Source: Populus alba
Lineage: Eukaryota > Streptophyta > Magnoliopsida > Malpighiales > Salicaceae
Reading direction: 5' to 3'
NCBI RefSeq assembly: GCF_005239225.2
Contig: NC_133295.1
Location: forward strand, 7,874,001 to 7,938,000
DNA length: 64,000 bases
Shown here: piece by piece, positions 10,501-20,990 of the stretch
Position numbering within the stretch: position 1 is the first letter of the stretch
Layout of the letters: the number at the start of each line of letters is the position of its first letter
Notes under the pieces: model-generated
What the model was told of the DNA's origin: nothing
The model's input: only the letters and a program-made list of their open reading frames with translations
Database searches by the model: none
Program-made: the position numbers and the translations under genes

Positions 10501-10924
10501 ACTTATCTATCCTTTTATTATCATTGTTTTTTTTTCTTTTTTTCTTTTTTTTTTTTTGCAAATTATGTACTATCTCTTTCCCTTAATTGTTACCTTTAAC
10601 AAAAGAACATAAATAATGTAATAATCCAATGTGCAACCCACAATCATATGTTAAAGTGTGTGTGTGAAAATAAAGATTTTAAGAATACTTGTTAAATGAG
10701 CATATGAGCAGAATCAAGTGCTAACAATACGAGAGTTTGTAAACCTGAATATTTCAAGAAGTATTCTGATAGACCCTGTTAAGAATGTTTACTAAGATGT
10801 GTCTCAAGAGTCACTTTAACAAAAGAACTCCTTTTACTCTGCCATCCTAGTAACAATAGTTTTACAAATAGTTTATGAAATAGAAAACACATGTTTTTTT
10901 TTTAAAATATCAACTACTACCCTT

Positions 10925-10966
10925 TCCCCCCAACCAAAATGAGACATTGTCCTCAATGTCTTAAGG
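10925..10966 (-). promoter_or_regulatory. GACAATGT-type motif downstream of pol
   Basis: On the minus strand the sequence reads CATTGAGGACAATGTCTC followed by ATTTTGGTTGGGGGG. A TGAGGACAATGT...GGGGG block after the integrase gene recurs in plant Athila- and Tat-type elements. A second instance lies near 63325-63365. Its role is unknown. Confidence 0.55.
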
Positions 10967-11082
10967 TAGAAAGAGTATAGAAGACATCACCTGAAATAAT
11001 GAACACTGACAAACCTGAAACACACTTAAACAAATATAAGAAACAACAAAACACAATAATAAAACCAAAAGACACAAAGTTT

Positions 11083-11735
11083 CTACAAACGAAGGCTCAA
11101 ATCCAATCTAAGCTTTTTACGGCTATCCTTAGTTGACCAATTTATGCGACTCATGGAGGGATTAATTACAAGGATAAAAGATTGTAATTGGTCAATCAAT
11201 TGTTCAGCAGTAGCAGCAGAGATTATGATTTGTCATGCTGAAGATGTTAGAAATTCCTGTTCCACAGCATGATCAAGAAAAGACAACAATTTATCTTAAA
11301 AAGCATTAACATTTAACAAACCTATGGGTTTATGGTGAATGTGCAGTTGGGCCCAAGAGGAAATATGAAAGATATCTTCCAATGTACCGAGACCACCTGG
11401 TAAGGCAATAAAGGCATTAGCATGGTTAAACATTGCATTCAGTCGATCAGACATTGTGGGGACATGTAATTCCTCTCCAATTGTTTTTCCAATGATGTCC
11501 TCTTGTGCTAAAGCTTTGGGGACAACCCCCAAAACTTAACTACCTCCTAAAGATGCAGTTATTGACACTCCCCCCATTAACCCAAGGCTGCCTCCTCCAT
11601 ACACTAAATGAATCTTTCGCTCAGCTAGTACCTGACCAAGATGATTTGCTGATTCTAAAAACTCTTTTTTTTCCCAGGATTGGATCCACCGAAAACACAA
11701 ATATTGTTTATATGATGACTTGAGGAACCTGCCAT
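11083..11735 (-). pseudogene. LOG-type cytokinin riboside 5'-monophosphate phosphoribohydrolase, intronless pseudogene
   Basis: From an ATG at 11733-11735 (MAGSSSHH) the minus strand encodes a LONELY GUY family protein: LAERKIHLVYGGGSLGLMGG holds the family GGGSxGLMG motif, and ALPGGLGTLED corresponds to PGGxGTxxE with its final Glu replaced by Asp. The C-terminus continues through DHAVEQEFL to INWSTKDS. The family releases active cytokinin bases from nucleotides in the cytosol. There is a frameshift cluster near 11670-11700, a stop near 11536 between the two motif regions, another near 11296 and a further one near 11235. Plant LOG genes normally contain several introns; this copy has none, which suggests capture through RNA by the surrounding element. 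It is not functional. Confidence 0.85.
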
Positions 11736-11929
11736 TTCTACACACGTCTGTATTTGATGAATGTATGGGTTGAGTAGAAATGAAGGGAAGGAAGAGAAGA
11801 ATTTATAGATGAGAAATTAAAAATGCAATCATACCACCTATATGTAGGCCAGTTTTAGTCTCACTCTCTCTCTCTCTCTTTATTTATTTATTTATTTTGA
11901 AAACGCATGTGTATGTACAGGTAGTTGTG
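11736..11929. other. Non-coding stretch upstream of LOG pseudogene
   Basis: A purine-rich leader-like sequence, a CT dinucleotide tract near 11861-11880 and a TTTA repeat near 11880-11898. It may be the captured 5' untranslated part of the LOG transcript, but this cannot be shown here. Confidence 0.35.
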
Positions 11930-12160
11930 ATTGCGGCTCACGTCTTTCCTTGGTTTTACTTCCAAAAACAGCTTAAACGCCCTCTATGGGTCGGGGATAG
12001 GCTTCCCATCCAGTTTTCTTAAAAACTGGTAAACAAGGTCTTTTTTAGTCACATTCCCAAGACTAAGTCGAGCATGTTCTTTATGAAAATGGAGTCATAA
12101 GTCATGAAATGCACAATGCACATCTCCACCAGGATATGCCTCAAAAGTCAATAGAAGATT
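11930..12160 (-). pseudogene. Unidentified coding-like insert after A1 integrase zinc domain
   Basis: The minus-strand frame leaves the integrase at ISKH and continues EFLDNLLLTFEAYPGGDV and HCAFHDL, then, past a stop near 12095, HKEHARLSLGNVTKKDLVYQ and LRKLDGKPIPDP. This is not integrase core sequence and does not match the insert at 6800-7135. It looks like part of a host gene but I do not recognise it. It interrupts the integrase of A1 at almost the same place as the other insert interrupts A2. Confidence 0.45.
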
Positions 12161-12679
12161 ATCTAAAAATTCCTTATGTTTTGAAATGAATCCTGACTTT
12201 TGACAATTTTCACAAGTTTTACAGAACACATATTCGTCTTTGAACATGGTGGGCCAATAAAATCCACATTGTAAGATTTTTGCAGTCGTCTTTTTCGACA
12301 AGAAATGACTCCCACATGCTTCAGAATGACAAAGTTTAATGACAGTACTTACCTCATTGTCAGGAATGCATCTTTGAAATTTTTTATCAGGACAATATTT
12401 GAATAAGTTAGGGTCATCCTAATAAAAGTTCTTCACTTCGTTCAGAAACTTTCCTTTGTCTTCAGTACTCCAGTGAGCTGGTAAATCTCCTGAAGCATGA
12501 AAGTTGATATTTTTAGCAAACCAAGGCAATGAACTAAGAGAAAGTAAGGATTCGTCAGGAGAGTAATCATCGATTGGTGGGATGTTAGATGTCAAATCTG
12601 CTGTCACTCTTGACAAAAGATCGGCATCAATATTTTTGGTGCCTTTTTCATCCGTGATTTTTTCCTGAGAATAAATCAT
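12161..12679 (-). pseudogene. Athila-type RNase H tail and integrase zinc domain
   Basis: The minus strand holds the RNase H-integrase connector (KGTKNIDADLLSRVT, then the acidic DDYSPDESLL segment), the PDKKFQRCIPDNEVS run-in and the zinc domain, with WPTMFKDEYVFCKTCENCQK near 12190-12260. The RT and most of RNase H are missing: near 12680 this sequence joins the protease-RT linker. A stop lies near 12418. The core is absent. Confidence 0.8.
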
Positions 12680-13209
12680 TTACAAATCTTCAGATTCATC
12701 CAACTCAATTTTACTCAAAGTAGATTCAAGTTGATCATGAACTAATTCTTCAATATGATCTACTTTTTGTAAATCATTATCATCTCCAGGTTACTTGCAA
12801 ATGTTGAAAATATTCATCTCCAATGTCATGTTTCCAAAAGATAACTTCATTAGTCCATTCCTACAATTAATTAATGCATTGAAGTTGCAAGAAATGGACG
12901 TCCTAAAATAACAGGAATTGAATTACATGCTTCAACAGGTTGTGTATCCAAGACAATAAAATCGACAGGGTAAATGAATTTATCAACTTGTACTAACACA
13001 TCCTCAACTATTCCTCTAGGCACTTTTACAGATCTATCAGCAAGTAAAAGAGTTACAGAAGTTGGTTTTAACTCACCTAGATTGAGACTTTGAAAAACTG
13101 AATATGAAAGTAAATTCACACTAGCTCCAAGATCAAGTAAAACTCTTTCAATTTTATGTTCTCCAATAAAGCAAGAAATGGTAGGACAACCAGGGTCTTT
13201 ATATTTCAA
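12680..13209 (-). pseudogene. Athila-type protease and linker
   Basis: An aspartic protease domain is open for about 112 codons: ISCFIGEHKIERVLLDLGAS holds the catalytic Asp in an LDLGAS context, followed by VNLLSYSVFQSLNLG, VLVQVDKFIYPVDF and VILGRPFLATS. The family processes the gag-pol polyprotein. A frameshift near 12885 and a stop near 12792 precede an acidic linker ending at the RT deletion near 12680. Confidence 0.85.
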
Positions 13210-14925
13210 AGCATTATTATTCTGAAGAATAGCACTTACTTGTTCGGCTAAAAAGGCTTTCCTTTACACATTCAGTTTTCTCTTCACAATGCATAGATCT
13301 TTCAAAAATTTAGCATAGGAAGGAACCTGTTTAATAGTATCCAACAAAGGTATATTGATCCTTACCTGTTTAAAAGTTTCAAAGATTTCAGAGTTGTGAT
13401 TGACTTTTCTTTGTTTGGTCATGGCATGAGGAAATGGAAGTGCTGGCGGAGAATCAGTCTTTTCTTCACAATGTTCAGATTCAACTCCTTCCTTGCCCTC
13501 AAAGATTGACTCATCATCTTTCTCACAAGGTTCAAGAGTGGGTTTTTCAATAACCTTACCACTACGAAGAGTGATGATTGATTTGACTTTATCCATGTGT
13601 TGGCTTCCGGAACTACTTGCATTTGCATTGTATTGCCCCTTTGGATTTTGTTGTGGTTGAGATGGAAACTTACCTTTCTCTTGGAAACTGAGAGCAGATG
13701 TTAACTTTGCAAGAGTATCTTTAAAATCTGTCATGCCTTGAGCAAGTTCAGTGTTGATTGCCTCTTGCTTTTTAATGAATGCATGCAATGTTTCCTCAAG
13801 ATTTCTTCTAGGAGGTGGAGCATAAGGAGGTGCATATCCATGAGAATTTTGAAAATTATGGTGTGCTTGAAACGGTGGCTGTGAAGTTTGTGCATTGTTG
13901 TTATCACTCTTCCAATCGAAATTTGGGTGATTTCTCCAACCAGGGTTCTACGTTTGTGAGTATGGGTTACAGTTGGGTCTTTGGAAACTGTTTAAAGCAT
14001 GGGCTTGTTCATGAAGGTCTTCCTTGAAAGAAGGCAAAGTTGGACAATCATTGGTTGCATGTTCATTTGTTTCACAGATTTGACACACAATGTCTTGAAC
14101 ATATTTTAATTGACCACTCTTTTTCAATTCTAGTGCCTCGATTTTTCTAGCTAAAGATGCAAACTTGGATTGGAGGTCATGATCTTCCCTAAGGTTATAC
14201 ATACCTCCACTAGATGTATGAGGATGGGTTTTACTTGGTGTCTCATAAGTGCCCGTACTGTCCCAATTTTGCGCATTTTCAGCTAGCAAGTATAGGTACT
14301 CCAATGCTTAATTAGGGTCTTTATCTTCAAAAGTTCCATTGCACATCAATTCAACCATTTGCCTATCTTTAGGTGTTAATCCTTCATAAAATTGTGAAAC
14401 CAATCTCCATATTTCAAAACCATGATGAGGACAAATATTAAGCAAGTCTCGATACCTATCCCAACATTGGTAAAATATTTCACCTGGTTTTTGAGTGAAA
14501 GTAGTGATTTGTCTTTTGAAAGAGTTGGTTCTATGAGATGGAAAAAACTTCTTTAAAAATTGTTATTACATTTCATCCCAAGCACGAATGGATCCTGATC
14601 TAAGATTTTGTAGCCATGTTTTAGCTTTATCTTTTAATGAAAAAGGAAAAAGCTTTAATCTAATGGTATTCATGCTACAATTTAAGTCATTATAGGTGTT
14701 ACAAACTTCTTCAAATTCTCTCAAATGCAAGTATGAATTTTCTAGATCTAAGCCATAAAAAGAAGGTAAAAATTGAATAATGCCTGGCTTAAAATTAAAA
14801 TGGGATGTATCAGGAGGACAAATTATGCATGAGGGTGCACTTGTTCTTGTGGGATTCATGTGCTCTCTAAGTGTCCTAACACGGTTATTCTCATTATGAA
14901 GTGACTGGTTATCTTCTTCGGCCAT
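13210..14925 (-). pseudogene. Athila-type gag with zinc knuckle
   Basis: The ATG at 14923-14925 begins MAEEDNQSLHN. The N-terminal capsid region (TWLQNLRSGSIRAWDEM) ends at a TAA near 14565. Homology continues through YLLAENAQNWDSTGT and a CCHC zinc knuckle, CQICETNEHATNDC (near 14050-14090), to a Pro/Gln-rich region and IITLRSGKVIEKP, KQVPSYAKFLKDLC just before the protease. Further stops lie near 14300, 13948 and 13262. The domain order matches the Athila family, and the leading half is a close relative of the gag at 2365-3051. Confidence 0.87.
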
Positions 14926-15125
14926 ATTTTCTGAAAATGATGAGGATACCCTACAAAGTCTACCACTTAATGTACGTGACTAAACACTCATGCATGTGTA
15001 GAAAGAAAATAAAAGGAAGAAGAAAACAAAATAAAAAGAAACATAACAAAAGAAACAAAGTTAGATACAAGAAAAGTGAAAAGCGAAAACAAAATAAATA
15101 CTATAATTTGTACAAGAATTTACCT

Positions 15126-15142
15126 CCCCGGCAAGGGCGCTA
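15126..15142 (-). promoter_or_regulatory. Primer binding site, tRNA-Asp type
   Basis: The plus-strand CCCCGGCAAGGGCGCTA differs at two positions from the tRNA-Asp 3' end and lies six bases from the LTR, where a minus-strand element's primer site belongs. Confidence 0.82.
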
Positions 15143-15148
15143 AAAACT

Positions 15149-15322
15149 TGACACGACCAAAAGATTGATGTCTTCTCCCAAGTGCACGAGTGTCGAAGCA
15201 ATAAATAACTCGGCAAGACCGGGGTCGAACCACAAAGAGGTTAATTATATAAATTATAAATAACAATACAACAATAACAATAATAATAACAATAATACTA
15301 ACAGTAGTAGTAGTAGTAGTAG

Positions 15323-15383
<61 letters not shown>

Positions 15384-15586
15384 CAGTACGTGGCGTTGTT
15401 ATACCTGAGAATGATTTAAAAGATCGGGTCACAGGTTTCCAGCCTATATACTGAGTTTATGAAAAGATCAAAGAGATATATTATATAATATAAATAAAAT
15501 GTAAATAATAATAATAGTAATAGTAGTAGTAGTAGTAGTAGTAGTAGTAATAGTAATAGTAATAATAATAGTAATAGTACTAATAA

Positions 15587-15633
<47 letters not shown>

Positions 15634-17072
15634 ATAAAAGAAGAAGATGCAAAAATTAATGAGAACTTTGAGATGAAAGATTAATATAAGGATTAAATAA
15701 TGATAAAAACAAATGTCAAGGTTAGAGGATCCACCAATGGTATTTCAAACAAGTATAGTATAAACTCTTATTATTCAACTGGAAACCACACACAAAGGAG
15801 GTTCCAATCGGATGATTTCTCATTAATAGCTCATTATAAATTATTAACAGGATCATATTAATTATCTTATTTACATAACACCAAACTTTTAAATATTATC
15901 AGGAATTCATGATGTTAACTGATGTTAACAACAAATCAAGTTCCTTTCTTAGCCCAGGTGTAGGTAATACCATACGGTTGGGCTATGAGAGTGCCAAGCA
16001 TTTGTTGTACCAAGTGTTATACAACACAAATCTAGATTAACCATTTAACAAGCAAGGTATTAAGAATTAGTAAGATAAAAAGATAAGACATGTTAATATT
16101 AAACATTAAGGTCCATGTTGAGTTTACACTATACTTATTCTTACACCATTAGTGTAACCTTTTCACCTTGACATAAAAAACTTAGCTAAACATAATGAAG
16201 AAGAGAAATATAAATAAAGAAAACAAGAACATAAAGAAAATACAAGTTAACTAAGTAAAGGAAATGAAATGAAAAGCATAAACAAAATATTAATGAAAGC
16301 AAAACTTAAAAATTACAAAAAAAATATAAAGAGAGAAATAAAGAGCATGAACTTGATCTGAACAACCAAGCTCCCAAATACATGGCAAATGCCTCCTTTT
16401 ATAGGCCAAAATTTGGAATTATTGATTTGATGACTAATTGTTGAGTGGGTGGCCAACTCTTGACTTTGTGAAAATCCTTATCTTCTTGTCTGAATAAAAC
16501 AAAAATGCTACCATCCGAACTGGGTCCACTGGAAAACATGAAAGTTGTAGGAAATTGACTCAGCTTTCTAGAAAAAAAAATGGAGGTCATTTGGACTTCT
16601 AGAACTCCAGATATGGGCCAAACACTGAATAGTGCTGGAGGATAGATTTAGACTTCTCTATTGTTGCTATAATTTGGACTTGAAAATGGCCTTCTTAGAT
16701 CTTGATGAAACATGAAAGTTGTAGGCCTATGTCTTATTGAATCTATGTAAAAATTTGAGGTCATTTGGACATCTAAAACTCGAGATATGACCCAATTACC
16801 GAACAGTGTTCCAGTTTGGACTGCACCAACATCTCTTTTCTAAGTTTCACCCTCTCTTTATCTTCACAAATTTCAATAGTTGAATTCATCAATCAATCCT
16901 TTGATTTATGTGATAGGCCTGCATTTAAGATGAACATTTACCATATATTAGGGCATTTTATAGTATTAGACTTGTTATTATAAAACATGCTTTAGTCAAG
17001 GAGTTATTGATACTTTAAGTGCAAAATGATGATATAAAACCTTGATAAATATGCACTTTTAAATACTAATCA
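15149..17072 (-). repeat. Athila LTR, 5' LTR of A1
   Basis: The LTR opens on the minus strand at 17072 (TGATTAGTATTTAAAAG) and closes with GGTCGTGTCA at 15149, about 1.92 kb. It carries expanded trinucleotide microsatellites at 15300-15380 and 15505-15635, with a conserved segment of about 95 bp between them. The rest matches the solo LTR at 34215-35949. Confidence 0.88.
15300..15640. repeat. Compound trinucleotide microsatellites inside Athila LTR
   Basis: GTA repeats (15304-15323) run into a long AAT tract (to about 15380). After a unique segment, AGT/AAT tracts follow (15505-15635). On the minus strand they create a long poly-Leu reading frame, which is an artefact of the repeat. Confidence 0.9.
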
Positions 17073-17074
17073 AT

Positions 17075-17400
17075 CACTACCCAAATTAGAGAGCCATGAG
17101 ATGGTGTTGTTCCATGATTAAGTCTTAAATAGGATGAAGCATATGGAATAAAGATCATACTAGATGTAGTGGGAGAAAGTGCAATAAAAAAACAAGTGGT
17201 CAATATCCTCACAATCATCCCCATATAGTAGATACCGTGGAACCTGAATGAGACCAAAGGATATAAGCCTATCTTGAGTCAACAATGCTTTATGATTAGC
17301 AAGCCATAAAATAAAGAAGAATCATAGGATTGCATGTTTGTGCCAAATAAGTGCCACCACTCAATGTTGTTTCGAACGGGGTGGATGGAATTCCAAACAT
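17075..17400 (-). pseudogene. LINE zf-RVT domain remnant
   Basis: In broken minus-strand frames the region encodes CEDIDHLFF.C.FSHYI, the Cys/His signature of the reverse-transcriptase zinc-binding (zf-RVT) domain at the end of plant L1 ORF2, preceded by STPFETTLSGGTYLA. Stops are frequent. It directly borders the Athila LTR end. Confidence 0.65.
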
Positions 17401-17579
17401 AATACACCTCGCGGAGTATCTTTCCTACACACAACATCTCGCTGCCTTTCATCTAGGAGGATAGGATCTGAAGTACAATGAATCTTGCCTTTAATGTTGC
17501 TAATCTTACTTTGTTTGACACATGTTTTGATTCGAGATTGAATCCATTTTAGAAGAGAGGGGATGATGTGGAACAATCC
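17401..17579. other. Unclassified short stretch
   Basis: A minus-strand frame of about 70 codons (SDPILLDERQRDVVCRKD) is open but has no family I recognise. It may be more transposon debris. Confidence 0.3.
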
Positions 17580-17700
17580 ATGAACACTAAAGACCCATTA
17601 CATGTTCCAAGTGGGCCCATCACAAGGTCCAAAGTGAAGGCCTTGAAAGAAAAATTGAATGGACTGGTTGTGCAAGTTTCAGCCTGTTCAACTTAGGGAT
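17580..17700 (+). pseudogene. Gypsy polyprotein C-terminal tail remnant
   Basis: The plus strand reads PLHVPSGPITRSKVKALKEK then LNGLVVQVSAC, resembling the GPITRxxAKxLKExLNGLV tail that ends many plant Ty3/gypsy polyproteins. A stop follows and R-type LTR sequence lies downstream, so this probably marks the 3' end of an old R-related autonomous element. Confidence 0.65.
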
Positions 17701-18229
17701 CCTTTAGAGCATCAAGAGGAGGCCTTGGTATATTTAATCCATGTGCAAAAGGGGCCTAGTCCATCCTTATTTGAACTATGAAGTTTTGACAACAAGGTTG
17801 CTAATTTTGTATCAATTTCGGCCAACCTTATTTTGAGATGTTTCCATGTGTTTTGTGGAGTCCTAACTAATATTGGATTTCCTATTATGTGTGGGAACAA
17901 TGATTATTTTCTTTACATATCACGATTTATTATTTTATTTTATTTTATTTCCTTGTTAGGTGAGGAGAAAACACAACAAAGAAAACAAAGGAATCCAAGT
18001 TAACTTAGGAAACACATGGCCGACATAGTCTCTTTATTGTGCAAGGAGAGTAATTCAGCAACTTAATTGTGTTTCTTGAATTGGAAAGATACCAAAAGAT
18101 GACAAAGAGGATCATCAAAGGCAACATTCTTTTCCTTCCAAAAAAAGGATAAATATAAAGCCGAGATCATAATTCTATTCTAACTTAAAAACCAAAAAGG
18201 CAACAACTGCTATTTTAGTTCCTAGGATT
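17701..18229 (+). other. Probable 5' part of a decayed R-type LTR
   Basis: This AT-rich DNA lies between the gypsy tail and recognisable R-LTR sequence. It is in the right place for the LTR's U3 region but is too diverged to align confidently by eye. A TTTTA repeat is near 17930-17950. No gene is seen. Confidence 0.35.
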
Positions 18230-18808
18230 ATTGGGTAGCTTTATAAGCTATAAATAAGTTTTGTATTGGACCTATAATGTTTTTTTTTTCTTGTCTCACA
18301 GCATATAAAGACTTAGAACTTATGGTCTTTATTTTTATTTTGTTAGCTACAACCTAAAGCTTATTTGGGCTTGATGAATACTTTGTTTTCAGCTAGAATC
18401 TAAGACTTGTTTAGATCATGGCTTGGAATTACTAGTAAAGGTTTTGGGCCAGTTTTTGTATATGGATCAATTCAGTTCCCAAGTTTGGATACATTATGGT
18501 TAATTTTTCTGAACTATTTAAACACATGCAAGCCAAAATTTTGGCAACCATTAATGAATAACACTTTTGAATTTTTCATTTTTAACATATGAGAGAGATT
18601 ATTGTATTTTTTGGTTAAACGAACTAAATCTAACTTATTGAAGATTAACTAGCTTCATGGTGTTATTCTACTTTATTTCAATAGTGTTAGTGTCTTGGGA
18701 CAAGTTTTCATTGTGTCACACTCGTATCAGATTTCTTTTGGCTTTCCGAGATCAAATCTCAATCTTAATTGTGAGTTGCGTGATAACGTAATCACGAGGT
18801 TCACATCA
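18230..18808 (+). repeat. Old R-family LTR remnant
   Basis: The segment shares the R-LTR landmarks in order: TTTTCAGCTAGAATCTAAGAC, GGTTTTGGGCCAGTTTT, GAAGATTAACTAGCTTCATG, CAATAGTGTTAGTGTCTTGG, GGCTTTCCGAGATCA and the terminus ATCACGAGGTTCACATCA. It is clearly diverged from the young array copies. Confidence 0.8.
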
Positions 18809-19327
18809 CCTCATCCTTGTTATTAAAGTTTGTTCAGGATTTTATAAAATTTCATTTATCAAAGCTTTGATTGGTTTGTTATAACAAAAAAAAAAAAAAC
18901 CTCAGAGTTGAGAGTTGCCACATGTTTAACAATGACAAAGCTTTATGATGGAGGCTTTATTTGGTATTGTAGCTTAGCCAAGTTCTTCAAAAAGAAATTT
19001 TTTAAAAGAAATTTTTTTAATCATTTTAACAATAAAAAGTAAATTATAAAATATTATTTTAATATATTTTAAAATAATATTAAAATAAAAAATATCTTAA
19101 AATCAAATATTACTATAATACTAAAACACCACCAAAAGGGACGCGTTGTTACCGGTTTACGTGGTCAAATATCATCCATGATGACATCCTTTTCGTTTAT
19201 CTTCTCCCTCTTAAGTTCGTAACCAACAATCCAACAGGAAAAGAAAAGAAAATCTCTGATCTAGCACCCAAAACCTTCAAAATATAAAATCAATCCAAAA
19301 AGATTAAAAAATAAAGAAAAAATCATA
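18809..19327. other. Intergenic region and likely promoter of the DUF538 gene
   Basis: An A-tract (18885-18900) and very AT-rich sequence (18990-19120) precede a more mixed stretch. A TATA-like TATAAAAT at 19283-19290 sits only 38 bp before the start codon, so its role as the core promoter is uncertain. No other gene is visible. Confidence 0.4.
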
Positions 19328-19780
19328 ATGACCAAGCTTTTCTTTCTCATCTCTCTCATCCTCCTACTAATCACCTTCACCTCTCAATCAGAAAAACAGA
19401 AACCCCCAACTGCCGCCCACACCGAGCTCACAAACTACGGCTTCCCAATCGGGCTCCTCCCTTCCTCCGTAAAAAACTACACTTTCAACCAGGCTTCTGG
19501 CGAATTCTCCGTCGATCTTGGGGGCCCGTGTAAGATCACGCTCCCTCCTGACAATTACTTAGCCACGTACTCCAAAAGGGTAAGTGGGAAGATTGTTGAG
19601 GGTCGGATTGCGGAACTGGATGGGATCCGGGTTTGGGCTTTTTTTAAATGGTGGTCGATAACGGGGATTAGTTCTAGTGGAGACAATTTGGTTTTTGAAG
19701 TTGGGATGATTACTGCTAAATATCCTTCCAAGAATTTTGATGAGAGTCCTCAGTGTGAGGGCAAACACTCTTCTTCTTGA
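19328..19780 (+). CDS. DUF538 domain protein with signal peptide
   Basis: A single uninterrupted exon of 150 codons. Residues 1-20 (MTKLFFLISLILLLITFTSQ) form a clear secretory signal peptide. The DUF538 domain follows: YGFPIGLLPSSVKNYTF, then FSVDLGGPCKITL, a central KISGKI-like segment (here RVSGKIVEGRIAELDGI), WAFFKWWSITGI and a final VFEVGMITAKYPSKNF. Length and single-exon structure fit the plant-specific family, whose biochemical role is not settled; proposals include lipid- or chlorophyll-related binding and stress response. Composition is richer in C than the surrounding repeats. The start follows an A-rich leader (AATCATAATG). No AATAAA is obvious downstream; ATTAAAT near 19853 could serve. 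It is the only intact host gene in the window. Confidence 0.9.
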   Translation: MTKLFFLISLILLLITFTSQSEKQKPPTAAHTELTNYGFPIGLLPSSVKNYTFNQASGEFSVDLGGPCKITLPPDNYLATYSKRVSGKIVEGRIAELDGIRVWAFFKWWSITGISSSGDNLVFEVGMITAKYPSKNFDESPQCEGKHSSS

Positions 19781-20395
19781 AAAAGGTTTTCCCTTTACAT
19801 TGTTTTTCTTGTTTTTTTAGTTTAATCGATATTCCTTTCACTTCTGCCTGGATTAAATTATAATTTAATATTTGTAATCGGGTATATTAATATCCCGTCA
19901 AGGAAAATTGAAAAGAAACTATAAATTATGGGATTGGTCATATTTTATATTATGTACATGATTAAATATTTTAAGTTCAAGCAAATGAGTTCTGCAATTA
20001 TTCGTTCTAGTTGTATCTGACATATTAAAAGGTAGATTAAATTTATTCAGGTAAACTAGCTTGAATTTTTGGCTAGGCCTTCTTTTTCTTTTTCTTTTTC
20101 TGGAGAATGCTGCTAGGTCGTTTATTGAAGGGTTTGTTGAATTTTGATGAAGTTTTAAAAACTGTATGTTTGGACCTCTGAATTCAATCTTGAATTATTG
20201 ATCTATCATACCCACATTCTCGTTTGTTCTATGCAGAATTCGGTTAACAAACCTTGTCTTTTTAAGTCCATTTGAGCTGGAAGCTAAACAAGGATACATT
20301 ATGTACTGAAGCCGGTCTTGGGTGTCAGTTTTTCCTGCTTTGTGAACATCACTACAACAACATGCACCTTTAAGACAAATACCAATGTTCTTTCA
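19781..20395. other. Downstream flank of DUF538 gene
   Basis: AT-rich DNA containing the likely 3' untranslated region (T-rich, with ATTAAAT near 19853) and no further gene or recognised repeat. Confidence 0.4.
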
Positions 20396-20990
20396 TCAAT
20401 TTTTTTTTTTTTTTGATAAATGAGAGGGAGTATTGTTAATAAAAGAAAGTCAGTCATATAGATTATGACTAACTAAGATTAAGTACAAGGCTTGAAGCTA
20501 AAAATCAGACCATAGTAACATGTGCTTCTTAGCAGGTTTGGTCCACAATTTAATACCTTATGATCCTTTAGTCAAAGCATACAGTGTATATGTGAAACTC
20601 TCTTGTATGGCTTGAATCCAAATTGAAATTCTATACAACCGATTGAGAAGGAGATGATCAATTCGGTTGCACGCCATTGAACTCTAGATTATTTTTTGCC
20701 AGTCCACAAGGTTGCAGAGAAAACTAACCTCTCTGAGTTGTAGCTTAGCCATTGACAGTAGAAATCTTTAAGAGATTCTGGTTGAAACTCCGAACCGTTG
20801 AATTACTCTAGACCAAAAATACCGGGAGCAATGACAGTGGAGGAGAAGGTGTAATGTTGATTCAGTAAATCTACTGTAGAAAGGACATCTTGTTGCACCC
20901 ATACTGATGAGATTTCTTCGGGCGGAAATCCCCTTTCACCAAGTTGGGAGCCATGCTTGTCCATATGCTTTCTAGTTAGTGTCACTTGGG
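20396..20990 (-). mobile_element. Possible 5'-truncated LINE-like insertion
   Basis: A run of T at 20398-20413 followed by GATAAATGAGAGGGAGTATTG looks like the reverse of a LINE 3' end with its poly(A) tail; the certain LINE insertions at 42572 and 43581 start in the same style. The minus strand has short open pieces (to 20985) but no recognised domain, and I find no target-site duplication, so this is tentative. Confidence 0.3.

Larger units (their letters stand above)
9344..17072 (-). mobile_element. Athila-type element A1 (minus), with truncated 3' LTR
   Basis: This is a nearly complete Athila-type framework: 5' LTR 15149-17072, primer site 15126-15142, gag, protease, remnants of RNase H and integrase, a long 3' region, a polypurine tract at 9875-9888 and a 3' LTR cut at 9344. 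The reverse transcriptase is deleted. The 3' region carries a LOG-type pseudogene and another coding-like insert. The right flank after the LTR is ATCAC; the matching duplication on the left is lost with the LTR end. Confidence 0.83.

Noticed and set aside
15416..15652. Open frame of almost pure leucine on the minus strand
   Set aside because: It is the translation of AGT/AAT trinucleotide microsatellites inside an Athila LTR.
20803..20985. Minus-strand 60-codon frame as a gene
   Set aside because: No recognisable domain and stops on either side; it more likely belongs to a truncated LINE-like insertion.
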